Shown: one piece after another, positions 25,116 through 39,490 of the stretch | Position numbering within the stretch: the first letter of the stretch is position 1 | Layout: each line of letters starts with the position of its first letter | Source: Tyto alba | Lineage: Eukaryota > Chordata > Aves > Strigiformes > Tytonidae | NCBI RefSeq assembly: GCF_018691265.1 | Contig: NW_024881321.1 | Coordinates: 26,447,698-26,511,697 of the forward strand | Length of the DNA stretch: 64,000 nucleotides | Direction of reading: 5' to 3' | The notes under the pieces: generated by a model | What the model was told of the DNA's origin: nothing | The model's database searches: none | What the model saw: the letters and a program-made list of their open reading frames with translations, nothing else | Translations under genes and position numbers: made by a program

Positions 25116-28100
25116 AGGCTTGAAATTTCCTGTCCAAACTAAGATTATGCAACTCACTTTCTTAAATATATTTTAATATGTTTAAGTTATTTTTATTTTA
25201 GCTTATATTTGAAATGAATATTAATTAATGTTTAGTAATTATGTATACTATTATTGTATAGGAAAAACTTTAGATGTCCTTAATTCACCATAGTAAATCC
25301 TGTTCCACAGAAGTTGCTTTATGTACTGTTTAGAAAGTGACTAGTCTCCAGATGACCTTTGGGTCTGACATCTGGAAGGAAAAACTGTAGAGGTGTAACA
25401 ATAAACATATGATGTATGACAAGAATCTTTAGGCCAAGAGAAACCAACGATGTTCCCCTAATGGTTGTGTTCTTTCTGTGTCATATTATGCATTACTCAA
25501 GTTCTGAATTTTTTAACATTTTTCTTACTAGTTAGTTAGTAGTTCTCTTTTAGTTCTCTATTAGTTTATCACAAAGTTGATGTTAAGTTTTAGTGTGATA
25601 GAATTCTTCCTTTGCATCTCTAGATACCATGTCCAACACATGATCATTGCTTAATATTAAGTAATGAAACTTTGTTGTGAACCTTAAATTTAAAGTAATA
25701 TTTTCACATAAGCTAGGAGTAGGCAGGAAACCAAGAAGTCCCCTAAATCATCACTTTCCACAAAAAAAAGAACAACAATCATCTATTCCTAACATCTAAT
25801 TTTCTGGTAGAAAAATCTGGAAGTATGTGGGAGATATATGCAAATAAATTCTTTCTTTCTTTTTTTTTTTATTTTTTTTTTTCACTTTAAACATCTATAG
25901 AAACGTGTGCTGCCTTCAGATTACCCATGGAGGCATGCATCTATACTGCTAAGTAAAAGGAGTCCGGGTGTGAACTTGAGTACTGGATGCTTGATCATAC
26001 TTGCTTCTTAACTCTTAGCTCCTTCTCTATCTTTATTTTGGACAACTCTGACCTAGCTCTTGGATGTAATATTTGTTATAGAAGAAAACAGGTCTAGGCA
26101 GTGTAGATAGAAGGCAGTAGTATGGATGGGTCAAGCTTGTTGCACTTGGCTCCAGGACCCAGGAACAGGACTTCTTTATTTAGTGGGCCAGACATTATCA
26201 CCCTCTCTACCTAGATTTCTAAGTTCAGTACCAACTTCAGAGACAAGCACATGCAGAAGACAATATACTCACTTAATGAAGAAAATTCTGTGAAGATAGA
26301 TCTGTGGTTAAAAGATGTGTTCTTTAATTTAGTGCCTAAAGATGGGACAAATGTATTGCCTGAAATGATATGGGACAGCCATACAGTGTATACATTTATA
26401 CTTAAAATTTAGCAGTAGTGCTTGCTCTTCAAAGAAGCTCAGTTTGTAAGGGAGAGAAGAAAGGAGTCAAACTGTCTAACTCTTTTTAAAAAAGGTTTAA
26501 AAAATAAATAAAAAATAAATTAATTCAAAATTATGATAATGAAGATTCTCTTGCTTCTATTTTATCATAATTTTTCCATTGTCTGCTTAATGGAATTGTA
26601 GTTTGTGAAAAGCTTCCTCAAATATTTTTAATGACTCAAGAATCAGATACATAAAATGAGGGACTGTCATTCAGACAATAACCAGGCACTGCATGATGTA
26701 TACTGGCAAGTTACTGAATCTGTTTTAGGTGATTGTCTGAGACTACAGTTATGCAGCATAAGCTAATAGCACATCTGCTATGGTTTATAGCTATACGGAC
26801 AAATATTTATATACAGCTAAATTCTGGTACACTCTGAAACTTGAACAGTGTGGAAGTAAGAGTTCTATGTTCAAAGGAAAATGCCAGAATATACATTAAT
26901 GCATAAATTTATAGGTTTTTTTTTGCTTTAAAAGGTCAAATGTTTAAATCAGCAGGCATATACAGAACATAAACATTATGGTATTTCAAGTATATCCTGA
27001 AAATAAAACCATGTGTGTATTGATCTTTACATGATAATACCTCAGTTCTCATTGTCCTAGTAGAATTTCTGTACAAAAGGGTAACAAAAGGAAGAATCTG
27101 GAAGTCCCAGAATCGTGGGAATTGAATGCAATATCCTGCACCTACTATTATGCAAGAGTAGTTCAGAATGGTAGAGAGTATCTGCTACAATATTTAAATA
27201 ATTTACCTGTATCTTCACATATACTTTCTTTATGTAAGACAGATTATTGATAGGTGTACACAGAAGCTTGATGCAGCTGTCCATACATAAACATCTGATA
27301 TTATCTGAAATGCACTAGAGAAGATGAGATAGTTGCATAAGTTTATCAGCTGTGACACAGGATCTGTAGAACCTACCACTGCCAGAGGACCATCTAGGGC
27401 CAGGCAGGCAATCGCTGGGAATCTCACCTTTAACTATCGCCTCTACATAGGCACTTGAATTGAGACCAGGGTTATGACATTAAATAATAATATGATAATG
27501 AAAAGCAAAACTTAGCAGGGATAATTTATTTCCTGAATATAGGTATCTCATACACTTTTAGGTATTGAGAGTTCTCCCACATAGCTTCCATCTCTAGAAA
27601 GTCATAGGTCTCCTATAGCTCTCAACTCAGATCTATAGTAGATATCTAAACAGCCTCCTCAGATGTCCTGAGTTAGTAGGCACCTATGTTTACACAACTG
27701 AATACAACCCTTAAAAACCTGTAGTCATTCTATGATTTGGTGCCACATCATCTCTGATGGGTTTTATTTCCACTCCCTTTTTTTTTTTTTCAGGTCGTTA
27801 ATTACTTATTTGTGTCTATGATCTTTCTTTTCTGAACTGAGACATCTCTCCAAGAAAAACTGGAGGTGATATATAACTATCCCAAACACTACAAAGGTTT
27901 TAAATCTTCCTGTGACTCGAGAATAAAAATAATTTTATCAAACACAACAAAAATTAGAAAAGTGAAAAAAAATAAAAGAGCCAAATTTATGTGGAGAGCT
28001 TTTCTATTTCATTATCCAAAGGTTTTTTTCATAAGTATGATGATAAGTAAAAGACAGAGATGTATGTTTCCCATATCAGTGCTTGTTATTCTGCTGAAGC

Positions 28101-30574
28101 TGCCTCAGCAACCAGTGACCTGTGTGAGAACCAGTGCTGACAAGCTCCACAGGTATCCAAGCTTAATGTAGTTCTGGAGTGCTTTTAATAGATAAGCATA
28201 CTCTGTCTGCTACAGCAAAGAAAAATAGGGCAGGCAATCAGACAACTGTCTTCTCTAACCTGAGTGGAATACCTAATGTAAGTCAAGGGTAAAAAAAACA
28301 ATCTTCCCAGAACAATGCCTTGAAATGCCATTGAAAGAAGATCATCTGTGTTTATACACATATGTGTATCTATATATATGTATGCATGCATTTATAGTAA
28401 TAGGAATACAAAATCCTTTGCTTGCTTAAATATATTACTTGACAAAGCAGAGGCCCATTTTACATAATAGTCTAGATATTGTATCTAATAAAATGGCTAG
28501 AAAATTTCATATTAAACCAGAAAAAATCATGACAAAATAGTGTTGACCCATGAGAAAATGAAGTTTTCCTTAGTCATCCTACTACTGCAAAAGACAGCAC
28601 ACAAAAAGAATACTCATAAGTTTTTATTTTTTTATCACATTTTCCCTTTTATTGAGTTTTATTCCCTTTTTATTGCCAATAACAATCTATAGTAAGATGA
28701 TTCTGGTGTAATACTGTGTATTGCAAATTCCCTGCTACTGAATTGCTTTTTTCTTTCTGTTGATTTACACACAGATACATCTGAGAATAGGGTACAATAG
28801 ATATTTTTCTTAATTTGTTAAAGTTTTTATTATTATTATAAGATTTAAGACCTAAGTTCTAAAGAGTTATGTGCTCATATTTAAAATTTGCCATATAAAT
28901 TTCAAACAAGTTTCTGTAGGGAATAAAGCCTACTACCATGAGTTTAAAAGAGCAGAAAACAGTGTATTAGCTTATTGGTTACAGAAGCTTTAATCACTTT
29001 TGAAGTACAAGACAGTCTGCAAATTAGAACAAATATCTTCTTGGACCGATGGAGCTGGAGTACCAATAAGCTGATAAAAGACAGAGAAGGATGAGAAGTT
29101 GGGGTGTTCGCATTCTCTCTGACTGTCATCTCATATGACATGATCTGTACTTTAGTAACATTAGTGTGAATGTACGATGAATAATTCTGTGGAAGCGGAT
29201 ACTGGCACCCACTCAAGTTTTTGAAGTGTTACTGAGGGAAAATTGTATAGGGAGAAAAAAAAAAATAATAATTGACAGAGAAAGAAGGCATCCGGGAAAG
29301 AAGATTTTAGTCAAGGTCCTACTGAAATAGACCTTATGATATAGGGGAAGACTTCCCAAACATTCAGCATTCCTGATCCCAAATGTTTAAAAATCATGAG
29401 ATCTGAGAATTAGTAAAAGGCTCTAATTCTTCCTTGTGAGGTGGGGCCTACTTAGATCTTCAGAGCTGTAAATATTAGACACCAGACATTATTTTTATGT
29501 TTAATGAAATCTGAAATATTTACATAATCATCTCTTTTAAGATCTAGATATTTATGTAAAACATTAGCTATTAGGAGATTTATGACAACAGCATGAGAGT
29601 TGACAATGCTGTCTGTTCAAGATTGTTAAAAACAATGAACAAAAGAAAAATTATATGTATGATTTGCTAGGATCCCTTTGCTGCTGTAATATGAAAATCA
29701 AGTGGTATAAAAAAGTGTTCCTCAAACTCACTCACTCATGCTTATTTTCTATCACTTAGGAAGATATCATGGTAAAACAATATATGCTGTCACAACCAGA
29801 GATGTAAAAAGAGGCGTGAATAGCATTTTGGTAAAAAAGATTAAGTTTTCTTAAATTTAAATATTACTTTTCTCTCTGACATTTGCTTTTATGATCCATC
29901 CAATATTTTAGACTCCTTTTCAGTGCTACATTCAGTGAAACATATTCTGAGATGATAAAACAATGACAGGTTAAATATTGATAAGTAAAATTGAGTCTGA
30001 AGCCTGCATCTGTGAAGAGCAAAAGATGTGTTTAATGTAATGCTCTTTGTCTGTCTCATTAAAGCAGTGATGAAATTCACACTCTACTGAAATCAGACAG
30101 AGCTTTGCCATTCTTTTCCATGATGCCAGCATTTCACTTACAGATTCACACCCGTTGTATTTTAAACAGAGTGTGTTTGCTCAACTTTTCCCTTTATTCT
30201 CTGTCCCGTCTCCTAGAGACTGCTATCTTCATAACAGAAGGTGAACCTATCCTTAATTACTAAAGTTTCCAGTTTAATGTATAACATACAGTGGTCATAA
30301 ATTAAGATTATCCTTGTACACATTTAGGTTTTTGAAAGATATGGCCTTCAGAACTTTATCTATTTCTAAAGACATTTTAGCGCAGTACAAATTCCACACT
30401 ATATGAGATGGAAAACATGGGAAGGCTAGTACAGCTTGCTGCACAAATAAGATGCAGTATAAACCAGGAATAAAAATTACCAAATATAATATATTAAAAT
30501 AATTATTTTTTTTAAACCAGAGAATACTTTTTCCATTTTTATTTGTCAGCATCACTTCCTGTTCTTTTTTCAGC

Positions 30575-30720
30575 AACAAATAGAAAAGAGAAAGAAGAAA
30601 CAGAGGAAAAAAAGAGTAGAAACCTAGGAGGAAAAAAGATTAAAAAAAAAAAAAAAAAAAGAGGTGAAAATATTCAAAATAAATAGATAAGTAAAAAAAA
30701 AAATAAAATAAAAAAATCAA
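30575..30720. repeat. Purine/A-rich low-complexity block
   Basis: The plus strand is almost entirely A with some G, including an A19 run at 30642-30660 and AATAAAATAAAA-type sequence near 30700. It is simple sequence with no sign of a transposable-element body beside it. Confidence 0.75.
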
Positions 30721-33139
30721 ACTTTGACAAAATTAAATTCTAAAAAGGGAAAAGAAAAACCTGAACCACAAGCTAACTCTCTTACTTGTCAAGCTATAGC
30801 TCTGAGGTACGTCTCGGCACTCGGACACCACTCTATTGTCCACCAAGATGTGTCGATACATGACTTGTTATACACTAAAATCCAACAGTAAAAATATTCT
30901 TGTCATGGTTTTCTCTCCATGGCACATATTTCAAACATAGAGATCCTGAAATGTAATCGTTTTTCTTCAGTGAGACTTCCAAGGAGTTGTCACATTGTCT
31001 TACTCACTTGTCATGGGAAGCAAGGTCTGGTAGCAAATCCCATGATAGTATTGTGCTGTTTTCCAGAAGAATGGTCGCACTGTGTTTCAAAGACTGTATA
31101 AACTGGGTAAATATCCTACAAAGCTTCTATCAGTAAAAACCCTGAAACATTTCAAGAGCTCATTTGTTTATGCCCACAATTCACATCATCTGCAGGAATG
31201 ATGAAAGTTTATGTGGTTTGTTGTAGGGGGAGGGAAAAGTGCCATCAGTTTGCTTCATGAGAGGTTTATTCAGCCAGCTTATTTCTACTGCATGTGTTAC
31301 CAGGCGCTCTATCTCTCTGGCTGGAGTACAGCTAGTTTTAAGCTGTCCCTTGTTACCTTTCTTTTCCTATAACACTTTAATCTTAGGTCATCCAGAGGTC
31401 AAAATAATATATGGGTTCCTGAGATAAGGCTGTAAGACATATGGATGAAACAATATGCTAGTTCATGATTATGGAAAATCACAGTATATTTTCTTCCTCT
31501 TATTTTTTTCTTTCAGCTTTAATGAGAATGAGAGAGCTAGATTGGTAAAAGCTACATTTTAAGCTTCTCCTTGGGGAAAAAAGTAGAAAAGTGAGATTTT
31601 ATGCATGAACAAAGGGAATCATCCAAAATCAACCAAGCAAATTTTTTCCCTGACTTACATGGCAGTCAAATATTCATGAGTGATGTGTTAGTGTTTTTAT
31701 AGAATATGGTCTTAAAGATTTAAGAATCTTGATGTAAAAAATGTGTGTGGTTATTAAGAAACCCCATAGTATATGGAAGAAAAAAAAGAAAATGGTATGG
31801 TTTTGTTAGATGACTCTGTAAACCATATATAAACAAAGAGCAAATATAATTTTATTTACATATGATTTTAAAGTTATTGATGTAATATGGATTTAGATCC
31901 TCTTTTGGTGTGTCTTTCCTTAATAGTCAGACAACTTTATTCTGGCGTGATGTAAAAAAGCAGCTGACTGTCACTACCAATTTATCTTTCAACTACATTA
32001 TATAGCACCTTCAAGTTCTTTTTTGAAGTTCTTTCTCTGCTGGGCCATACTTGAACAGATACTGTCATTCATCTTGCTGACGTTAGTGTCCTTTTTGATA
32101 AAATGTAATGCATCCTACTTTGGACAGTGAAACCAATATAAAGCACATTTTGCTACCATTGCATCCCGACATTTGAAATTACACATTCCAAGTCATATTG
32201 TGTAAGCTTATTATGTTCAGAAACATTTTTTTTTTTTTCTCTCCAATGGAACTATCCAGAAACTGGTTAGATAACATACATTCACTGCTCAATTAGATAA
32301 TTCTTAATCGTAAGAGCAAAATTTACTTTCTTGGAAATAAACTCCTTGCAAACAGTCAAGTCACTCTGAATAAATGATTGGTTGACCTCTGATAACTGTG
32401 GAAGAAAAATCTATGAATACAGAGATATCACTTATGTCCGAGGAACTCCCTGAACTGTAGATTGTTTAAAGCTGGGAAAATAGACTGAAAAGTATCACAC
32501 TTCTGATATTTTTCCCTAAACATCATCTGCAAGCCATTATTAGATGAAGGATCCCATGTTACATGAACTTTCGTGTGACCTACTTCACTGATGCTGTTTG
32601 CTGAGTGATTTGTACTGTTTTTGAGCTTTCGTTCCTTTATTATTTAATTATTAATGTAGTATCAGTGAAGGGGGTGAGGGGTGTGAAGGAGGGGATGTGG
32701 AAATTAAAGACAGTCCAGGAACAGTAAATTCAAGTTTTGTACAGTATGACTAAGAATATAAACTAAGAAATACAAACTTAAACTGCACGTATTAAAATGT
32801 ACACTGAACAATGAAAGTGTCAACACAATTGACCACACACAGGAATCTGGTGCTATCTGACATTCCTTAAGACATCTAGGAACCCACAAGGGGCTGTTAG
32901 ATATATAGGAGGACTGTGGCTTTCTGGAATTATAGCCCAGGGTCAGAGAGGATAGCGTAGGGCGGCATACAGAGCACTAGTCATTTTTGATTAGGCAATG
33001 CAACTGCACCTATAATAACTTCATGTTAGTAGAACACCTCCTTTTGCTCATTTATCACAAGGAACTTGAAGCTTTGCTCTGCAATCTGCAACTAAGTAGT
33101 TTCTACCTGAGCCAGGTCTGCAAGTTTAAATGTTTATCT

Positions 33140-33168
33140 GTTTTGTTTTGTTTTGTTTTGTTTTTTTT
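33140..33168 (+). repeat. (GTTTT)n microsatellite
   Basis: Four tandem GTTTT units are followed by a longer T run. Confidence 0.85.
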
Positions 33169-33803
33169 CAATAATTTACTATTACTCTTCCCTACAACTT
33201 CACCTCACTAGTATCCTTCTGTGATCATGTCCACAGGTTATGTCACCAAAAGTACTGTATGTTGGTTTTTTATTCCCTATGACAAATGCAATATCCTGCA
33301 GTCCTGAAAACAGATTCATTTTTGTCCATACACATTTCAAAGAAGGACCATCTTTGCTGGAGTTGTGTATTTGTGTTAGAGGAGACTGCATTGATCATGG
33401 AATCAATAATAAATTTTTATTGATTATTTTTGTATCTGTTAAAAGATGATAAGTCTGACATTATTATGCTGACAATTCTAAGCACAGTTTTAGATACTTT
33501 TATTGGCCTCAGATATTTCTATACTGAATAAGACTCTTGTAATGCATGTATCTTTGCAGAGAGTAACTCCAGCATAGTGTAAATGTTTTTCATAAGTAAC
33601 TTTATTCCCCTGAAGAGAAAGTGAACTCAATTAAAAATCTGATATGTAGGATTTTGCCTTGCTTTTTATTTTCATGTTAAATTTCCCCATGGTTTCCTTT
33701 ACTACTTTATTGGTTTTAATTGTCTTTTTGCTTAGCTCAAAACACCATGAGCTTTACAACAGACAGCATCTTTTAGTGACAGTGTTGTTTTCAGTTTTGC
33801 TTC

Positions 33804-33830
33804 AATAAAAGGTGGCATTTCTCTTCTTTG

Positions 33831-33863
<33 letters not shown>
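33804..33863 (+). other. AATAAA signal plus poly(A) run: possible retrocopy 3' end
   Basis: An AATAAA hexamer at 33804-33809 is followed after 21 bases by 33 uninterrupted A bases (33831-33863). That spacing is the hallmark of a reverse-transcribed polyadenylated RNA. The sequence upstream is AT-rich like a 3' untranslated region, but I recognise no coding part. I found no convincing target-site duplication by eye next to GCCAGAG, which follows the A run. Retrocopies are scarce in birds because CR1 does not prime on poly(A), so a chance pairing of signal and A run remains possible. Confidence 0.4.
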
Positions 33864-33864
<1 letters not shown>

Positions 33865-36760
33865 CCAGAGAATAAAAAGAGGTTTTAGTTGCTTGTTTGT
33901 TTTGTTTGCATTTGCCAGAGTCCATTCTGGGATGCAAAATACAGAACACAGTGGTAGAAACTGCATTAACTCTATGTGCTGCATTATGAAAACCTTTTAT
34001 CACATTGAGAAATAAAGTCAGGAGATTGTATCACAGTTTAAAAGACATAAAACAGTCATCCATCTCACTGTGATTGAGAGAATACAGTATATAAGAGCAA
34101 GTTCCTCCAGGTCTATGTGCCATACTCTGCCAGAACACCTTGAGCATTGGGAAGGAGAATTCATCTTGCAGAGAATCATGACACCCTTTTGTGACTCTTC
34201 TGCGGACTAAGGAAAAAAATTACATTGTGAGCCGATACCCTATTCCTTTTATCTCCTTTTATAGAATCTTCTTTTCTTTCAGTAAACAAGCAAAAATATA
34301 TTGTGCTAAGACACTGCCATTTGAAATATCTGCTACATAATCAAACAGAGTGGGAGCATATAATAATGTTTACTCATCCTCTGCTGCTTATATGTGGGTA
34401 AGGTCTATGATGAGTCAGACTTGGACATAGCTCTGTTTAAATCCTGTTTCTTAATGCCAGTTTACTTAATTCTTTGTTGAAAGACAAGACAAAATTCTGC
34501 CTTTTCAGGGCTTATCAGAGGCATTACATGAAGTTAACCTCCAGAGCTATTCTCCATAAAACTCTGATAAGCGTGTTTTAATAGTTCACAGTCAGCTAGA
34601 GTAAGACAGTCACATATAAAATCACCATACTGTTTCTCAATAAATTAATGTTCACAGTATATAAATAACACTGAAAATACTAAAAATGATTAGTATATAG
34701 AATTTACTAGTTGCACTTTAAAAAGAGGTACAGTCCTCTTTAAGAATGGATTAGACACAAAATTTATCAGTATTTTTATTAACATTCCACCTGCTTTTAT
34801 TGATCAAGTGTAGTGCACCACTGCATGCTTTCAAATGTTTAAAGAAGGAACAGCTGTATACGTTTACATCTTGCTCAAAAAATCTGTTATTCTGATGTAT
34901 TATTTTCTAAAAATTTTACTTACCTTCTATCAGTATTCTGAGAAGAAGGGGCATCTCTTGTTTTCAAATCTTTTAATAAGCTTTGCTAGAGAATTTGAAA
35001 AGTCATAGACACATGCCATCTACTCTATATTTGATTCAAAGTCAGGGTAAACTAGCAGCAAGTTCACTGTCTGAGTTTTAGTGTCTTTTTGACAGAGAAT
35101 GTCCAATCTTTTTTACATGAAGAATATCTTACCCTTTTTCTTTGAATTCATAATTATCTGATTGTTCAGAAGCTTCATAATCCACTTGAATATCTGTCAT
35201 TTTGTGGGAACAATAGTTTGTTGACTAGGATTTTTTCATTTTATTAATTTAAATTATCTTTGTCACAAGATTATCCTTTCTTTTTCAGTTATTGCAAGTT
35301 TTGTTACAAATGTTCCATTCTATTCCATCTAGAAATTACTATTTGAGAGCTTTGCAAACAACTCAACCGTAAAATTTCTCTTGAGACAAAGTTTGGCTTC
35401 CAAAGACTATATCGGCAAAGGAGTTGTATTCAAATTAAAAAACAGCAGTAGCTTTGGTTTCTAATGACTAATGACAAACTAAAAAGCTAAGTAGAGAACA
35501 AATGGGAACATACAGGAACTGTTACACTGACAGCATACAATAACCATGGATTAACTTCTCACATACTGTGAGAGTGAAAACAACCTTCCTTAAAGAATCC
35601 CTCTGATGTTAGAGACATTATGTCATATCAAAGTTAGGTATTTATTTTAATGAAAAGTAAGCTTGTCATGATTATGGATTCTGGAGCATTAAGGAGGTAG
35701 CAAATATCAACCTCTTGATATTTGGACATAGTGTTGCTATCCCTAGGAGAAGGTTAGTATGTGATCATGTTCCTTATCCCATCTTTACATGTACCAACTT
35801 GCTCATTTCAGAGCGAAAGTATTTGTGAAATATAAGGCACAAAGGATAAGAGTTTATACACCTCCCTTAGCTTATTTTTTTTCGGTCATGAACCTGTAAT
35901 ACTGTACAAACATTTGTAACATTATAGAAGAGCAGAGATAAAGAATTAACTACATAAAGTATTACTTCTCTTTAATAATTGTCTTTTAATGTTGAAGCTA
36001 TAATGAATCTCTTAATATTTAAGTAATAAGTCCCTTTTTTTTTTTCTGTGACATGAACATTTCTCTGCAGCATCTGTTGAACACAGTTTTCTTGTGTTAT
36101 ACTCTACTGAGTGTTTGTGGTTTGCCACTGCCACATCAGTACAGGAGATTCAGTTACGGAAATATGGCATGCGTAGCTGAACTAAGAGTATATTAAATAT
36201 AGAATATCTGACTCAGTTTCATATTGTAACATTTAAAAAACTAAAAAGAAAAGTAAAATCTTTTGCTATTACATGGGTATCATCAATGATGTATAAACAA
36301 GGAATGTGATGCATAAAAAAGATTCAAAACACAATGTTTATGGTAGTACATAAAGTAGGAAACATAAACATAAGACGGTGCAAAAAACAAAGGGTGTGAA
36401 AGTACATTACCTTTGATTTTAGAACCAAGTAATTCTTGTTTGTTGGGAAGAAACATCAGCCATGCATACATTGCATAGCAGTGCAGCATGACAGCTAACA
36501 CAGACCTGACTGAAGTTGTTAGGCTCAGCATTACACCAGGCAGACCTAGCAGCATGCACCTTAAATACATGCTGGCTGTACCAGCCTATTGCTGCACTCT
36601 GGCAAACACACTGAATTCATTATTACCTGGGCACTACACCAGGCTACCACCATGTTAATAAGTGAGTTGCATGTACAGCTTATATTTGGATGAAAGTTGT
36701 CTTGTATAAGAACTGTTTGGGTTTTGCATAGCCAGTTTTATACTTCCAGCCAGGGGTGTC

Positions 36761-36766
<6 letters not shown>

Positions 36767-36808
<42 letters not shown>
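36767..36808. repeat. Poly(T) run of 42
   Basis: This is the longest homopolymer in the window, with an imperfect CT lead (TTTCTC). On the minus strand it is a poly(A), but no AATAAA precedes it on that strand. The length may vary or be misread. Confidence 0.9.
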
Positions 36809-36810
<2 letters not shown>

Positions 36811-39429
36811 CAGTAGGAGTGTAAACAGATATGTCCAAACTGAATCATCGTGTGAAAGCTTTGCACCAAGCTTCAGTTAATTACTGTGAGGTCAGATGAT
36901 CTTGTCCTTAAGGAACTGTTTGTCCCCAAAAGGCATAAATCCTACATTGCGACAGATGTTTCAGCTACCAAAGTAGATGTAGTCCAAAGAAAGGGATTTT
37001 TTAGGTACTTTCCTAGCAGTTGCCATCTGTGAAATAGACAAGTAATAGAATTTAGTCTCCAAATTCAGTTCAGACAAGAAATATGTAGGGCCAACTCTCT
37101 ACCACGGTTCTGTTGCAGAAGTACTCCAAAGTAGAGCATTTATATAATATGAGCATGGATTCATTCTCTGGAGTTTCGTTTGCTTTTATTTCACTTTATA
37201 TATCCATGTATTTATTTCAACAATCAAACACATAGAGAAAAAAAAAATCTAAAATGGAGAAGTAGGAAAACGGAATATCATTAATGTTGAAGTAAAACTC
37301 TCTTTGTATAATAAACATAACAAAATTAAGTCAGTGAAATAGAGGAATTAATTGGTAGATTTAAAACAGAAGCAGAAGTAAGGCTTCCTGCTCTGGTTTC
37401 TGCCTGTAATAAGTACAGTTAAAGTAATTTCGAATTAAGATATTTTTCCAGTTTAAATTCAGGCAGAAAAGAAGATCGATCAGTTGTTCTTACAGATAAA
37501 GAAAAGCAACTTTTTTGTCCCAGTTCCTGGGCTGTCGTGTTGCTGTATGTACCACCTCCTGGTTAATAATGTGAGAGGACTCAATCTTTCTGCAAAGAAA
37601 CTGGCTTTTTGTCAAAAGAACCAGCACTGCAAGTACAATCAGCTTCTCACTGTGTTTGCAGTCTGCTTTCTGTTGTGTTTGCTCCAAAATCATTGCTCCT
37701 GTAATTTGGGAGGCTTCCAGTGGGCAAGCTGTTATTGACTGCATTCTGCAAACCCTGTCATCCTCCAAAGAAGGAAAAGAGGTCATTATATCCAATCTCT
37801 AACATGTGTTCCCATATCTTTCCTAAAAGGAAGAAAATATTATAGCCAAAACACTTTGGTATTTTCCTTTGTGTTCATAAAGAGGGCTACTGAAGCCCTT
37901 TAATGGGGCTCTGCTCCCATAGCACACAACCAGCAATGTGAGGCTGCAGAACACTCTGAGCCTCGGCACTGGCATGGATGTTGAAGGACATCCTAATGCT
38001 CTACAGCTGATCTCAGATGTGCTAGATATGCTTTCAGACCAGAGAACCAGGATATGAAGGCAGCTTAAAATCAGTTGTGCCCTGAAATTAAACAGGGATG
38101 AGGATCAAGCAATGAAAAGCATAACACAAGGAGGTTGAGGTTGACACCAAAGCTGCCTTTTTACTCCCCTAAGGCCTCGGGGGTTCTGGATCTGCCCAGA
38201 GATGTGACAAAACACATGAACCAAAAGTGGCCACTTCATCATCAACATCCTTTCCCTTTCCTGAAAATAATTCTTCAAAGATAGGATGTTGCAGTGGATA
38301 GATCTTTTGTCTAACCCTACTATTGCCACTACTGAAATATTTTCTGAATGCAGAGATGAGAACATAAGAGCTCTTGCAGCAGTTTTTACCAAAGTTCATA
38401 GCCTTGCCCATCTAAGCCAGTAACTCATCTCTTAAGAGGGTCCTCTATTCAAAGTTTAGGTAAAGGTAAAAGAGCAGAACATACAGTGATGATTGTCACC
38501 ATCAGTCCCCACTTCTGGTGATCTGAAGCAGTGTTTCTTAATATTTAATATCTGTTAGTGTGTTTTTCTTTCATGAGTTTAATAATTTCTTAACATCCTA
38601 GAATGATGGGTGCAATGGTTTAATTATGTATACTTTAAAAAAAAAAAATGTCCACTACCCCAAAAAATCACATTGACCTTACTTCCTGCACTATAAGCAG
38701 CTGAATAAGCATATCTAATTCAATTTCTCATATAAGGTGATTCAGTTTCATGTTCTTTTCCATTTTTCTCCTTCAATTAGTATTAGTATATTTAATTTCT
38801 TGTTACATAGAAATCATTGTATATAAATCTTTGATAAAACTTGTTTACTTTCTCTGTATCTCCTCTAGTTCTACTGTACTCTTTTCACAAATGGGAATCG
38901 GAAGTCTATATATTCAGGATTCAGCACATCATGATATAAGGATGCTTTCAGCTCTTTTTACCATTCATTGTCTAATAGTTCTTAAAATTTGCTTATTTTA
39001 AACAATGAACATTGAATCAAAATGTTCATAGAACCATCTTTAGTAAATCATAGCTCTCATTCCTCTGTGGCAATCGCTGTTTAGAATCAGTCATTGTATA
39101 TAGTTTGGCTTGTTTTCCTATGTGTACTAATTTGCACTAATCAACACTGAATTGCATTTGCCACTTTATTGCCTAGTCAGTCAATATTTTGACATCCTTC
39201 TGCACATCTTCACAGTAATTCTTTACTTTTACTATGATGAATAATTTAAGATTATCAACAAATTATATTCTCACTACTTACCTTCTTTTTCAGATAATTC
39301 ATGAGTATGATGAAAAACACATACTAGGAGAAAGAGATATCTAATTTGAAAGTTTTCTATTGAGAAAAAAGACTGCTTATTTTATGGTTTGTTTCCTTAT
39401 TTTTTATCTATTGTGACTGACATAATAAG

Positions 39430-39490
39430 GTTTTTTGTGTTTGTTTTGGGTTTGGGGGTTTTTTGTATGTTTGTTTGTTTGTTTGTTTTT
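39430..39490 (+). repeat. G/T-rich sequence ending in (TTTG)n
   Basis: The strand holds T runs, TTTGGG-type phrases and about five TTTG units at 39470-39488. It is a microsatellite-like simple sequence. Confidence 0.8.

Larger units (their letters stand above)
24059..33803. other. AT-rich non-coding stretch with simple sequence, no gene seen
   Basis: No gene is recognisable. The stretch holds A-rich low-complexity DNA at 24949-24985, a short TGATGACCTGA repeat at 25070-25115, AAAT-rich sequence at 26500-26522, a purine/A-rich block at 30575-30720 including an A19 run, and a GTTTT microsatellite at 33140-33168. Around 27400-27720 phrases such as GTAGGCACCTATG and AGATATCTAAAC suggest ancient repeat debris. 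Confidence 0.7.

Noticed and set aside
33791..34015. Open frames running through the poly(A) at 33831
   Set aside because: They consist largely of homopolymer lysine or phenylalanine codons and are artefacts of the A run.
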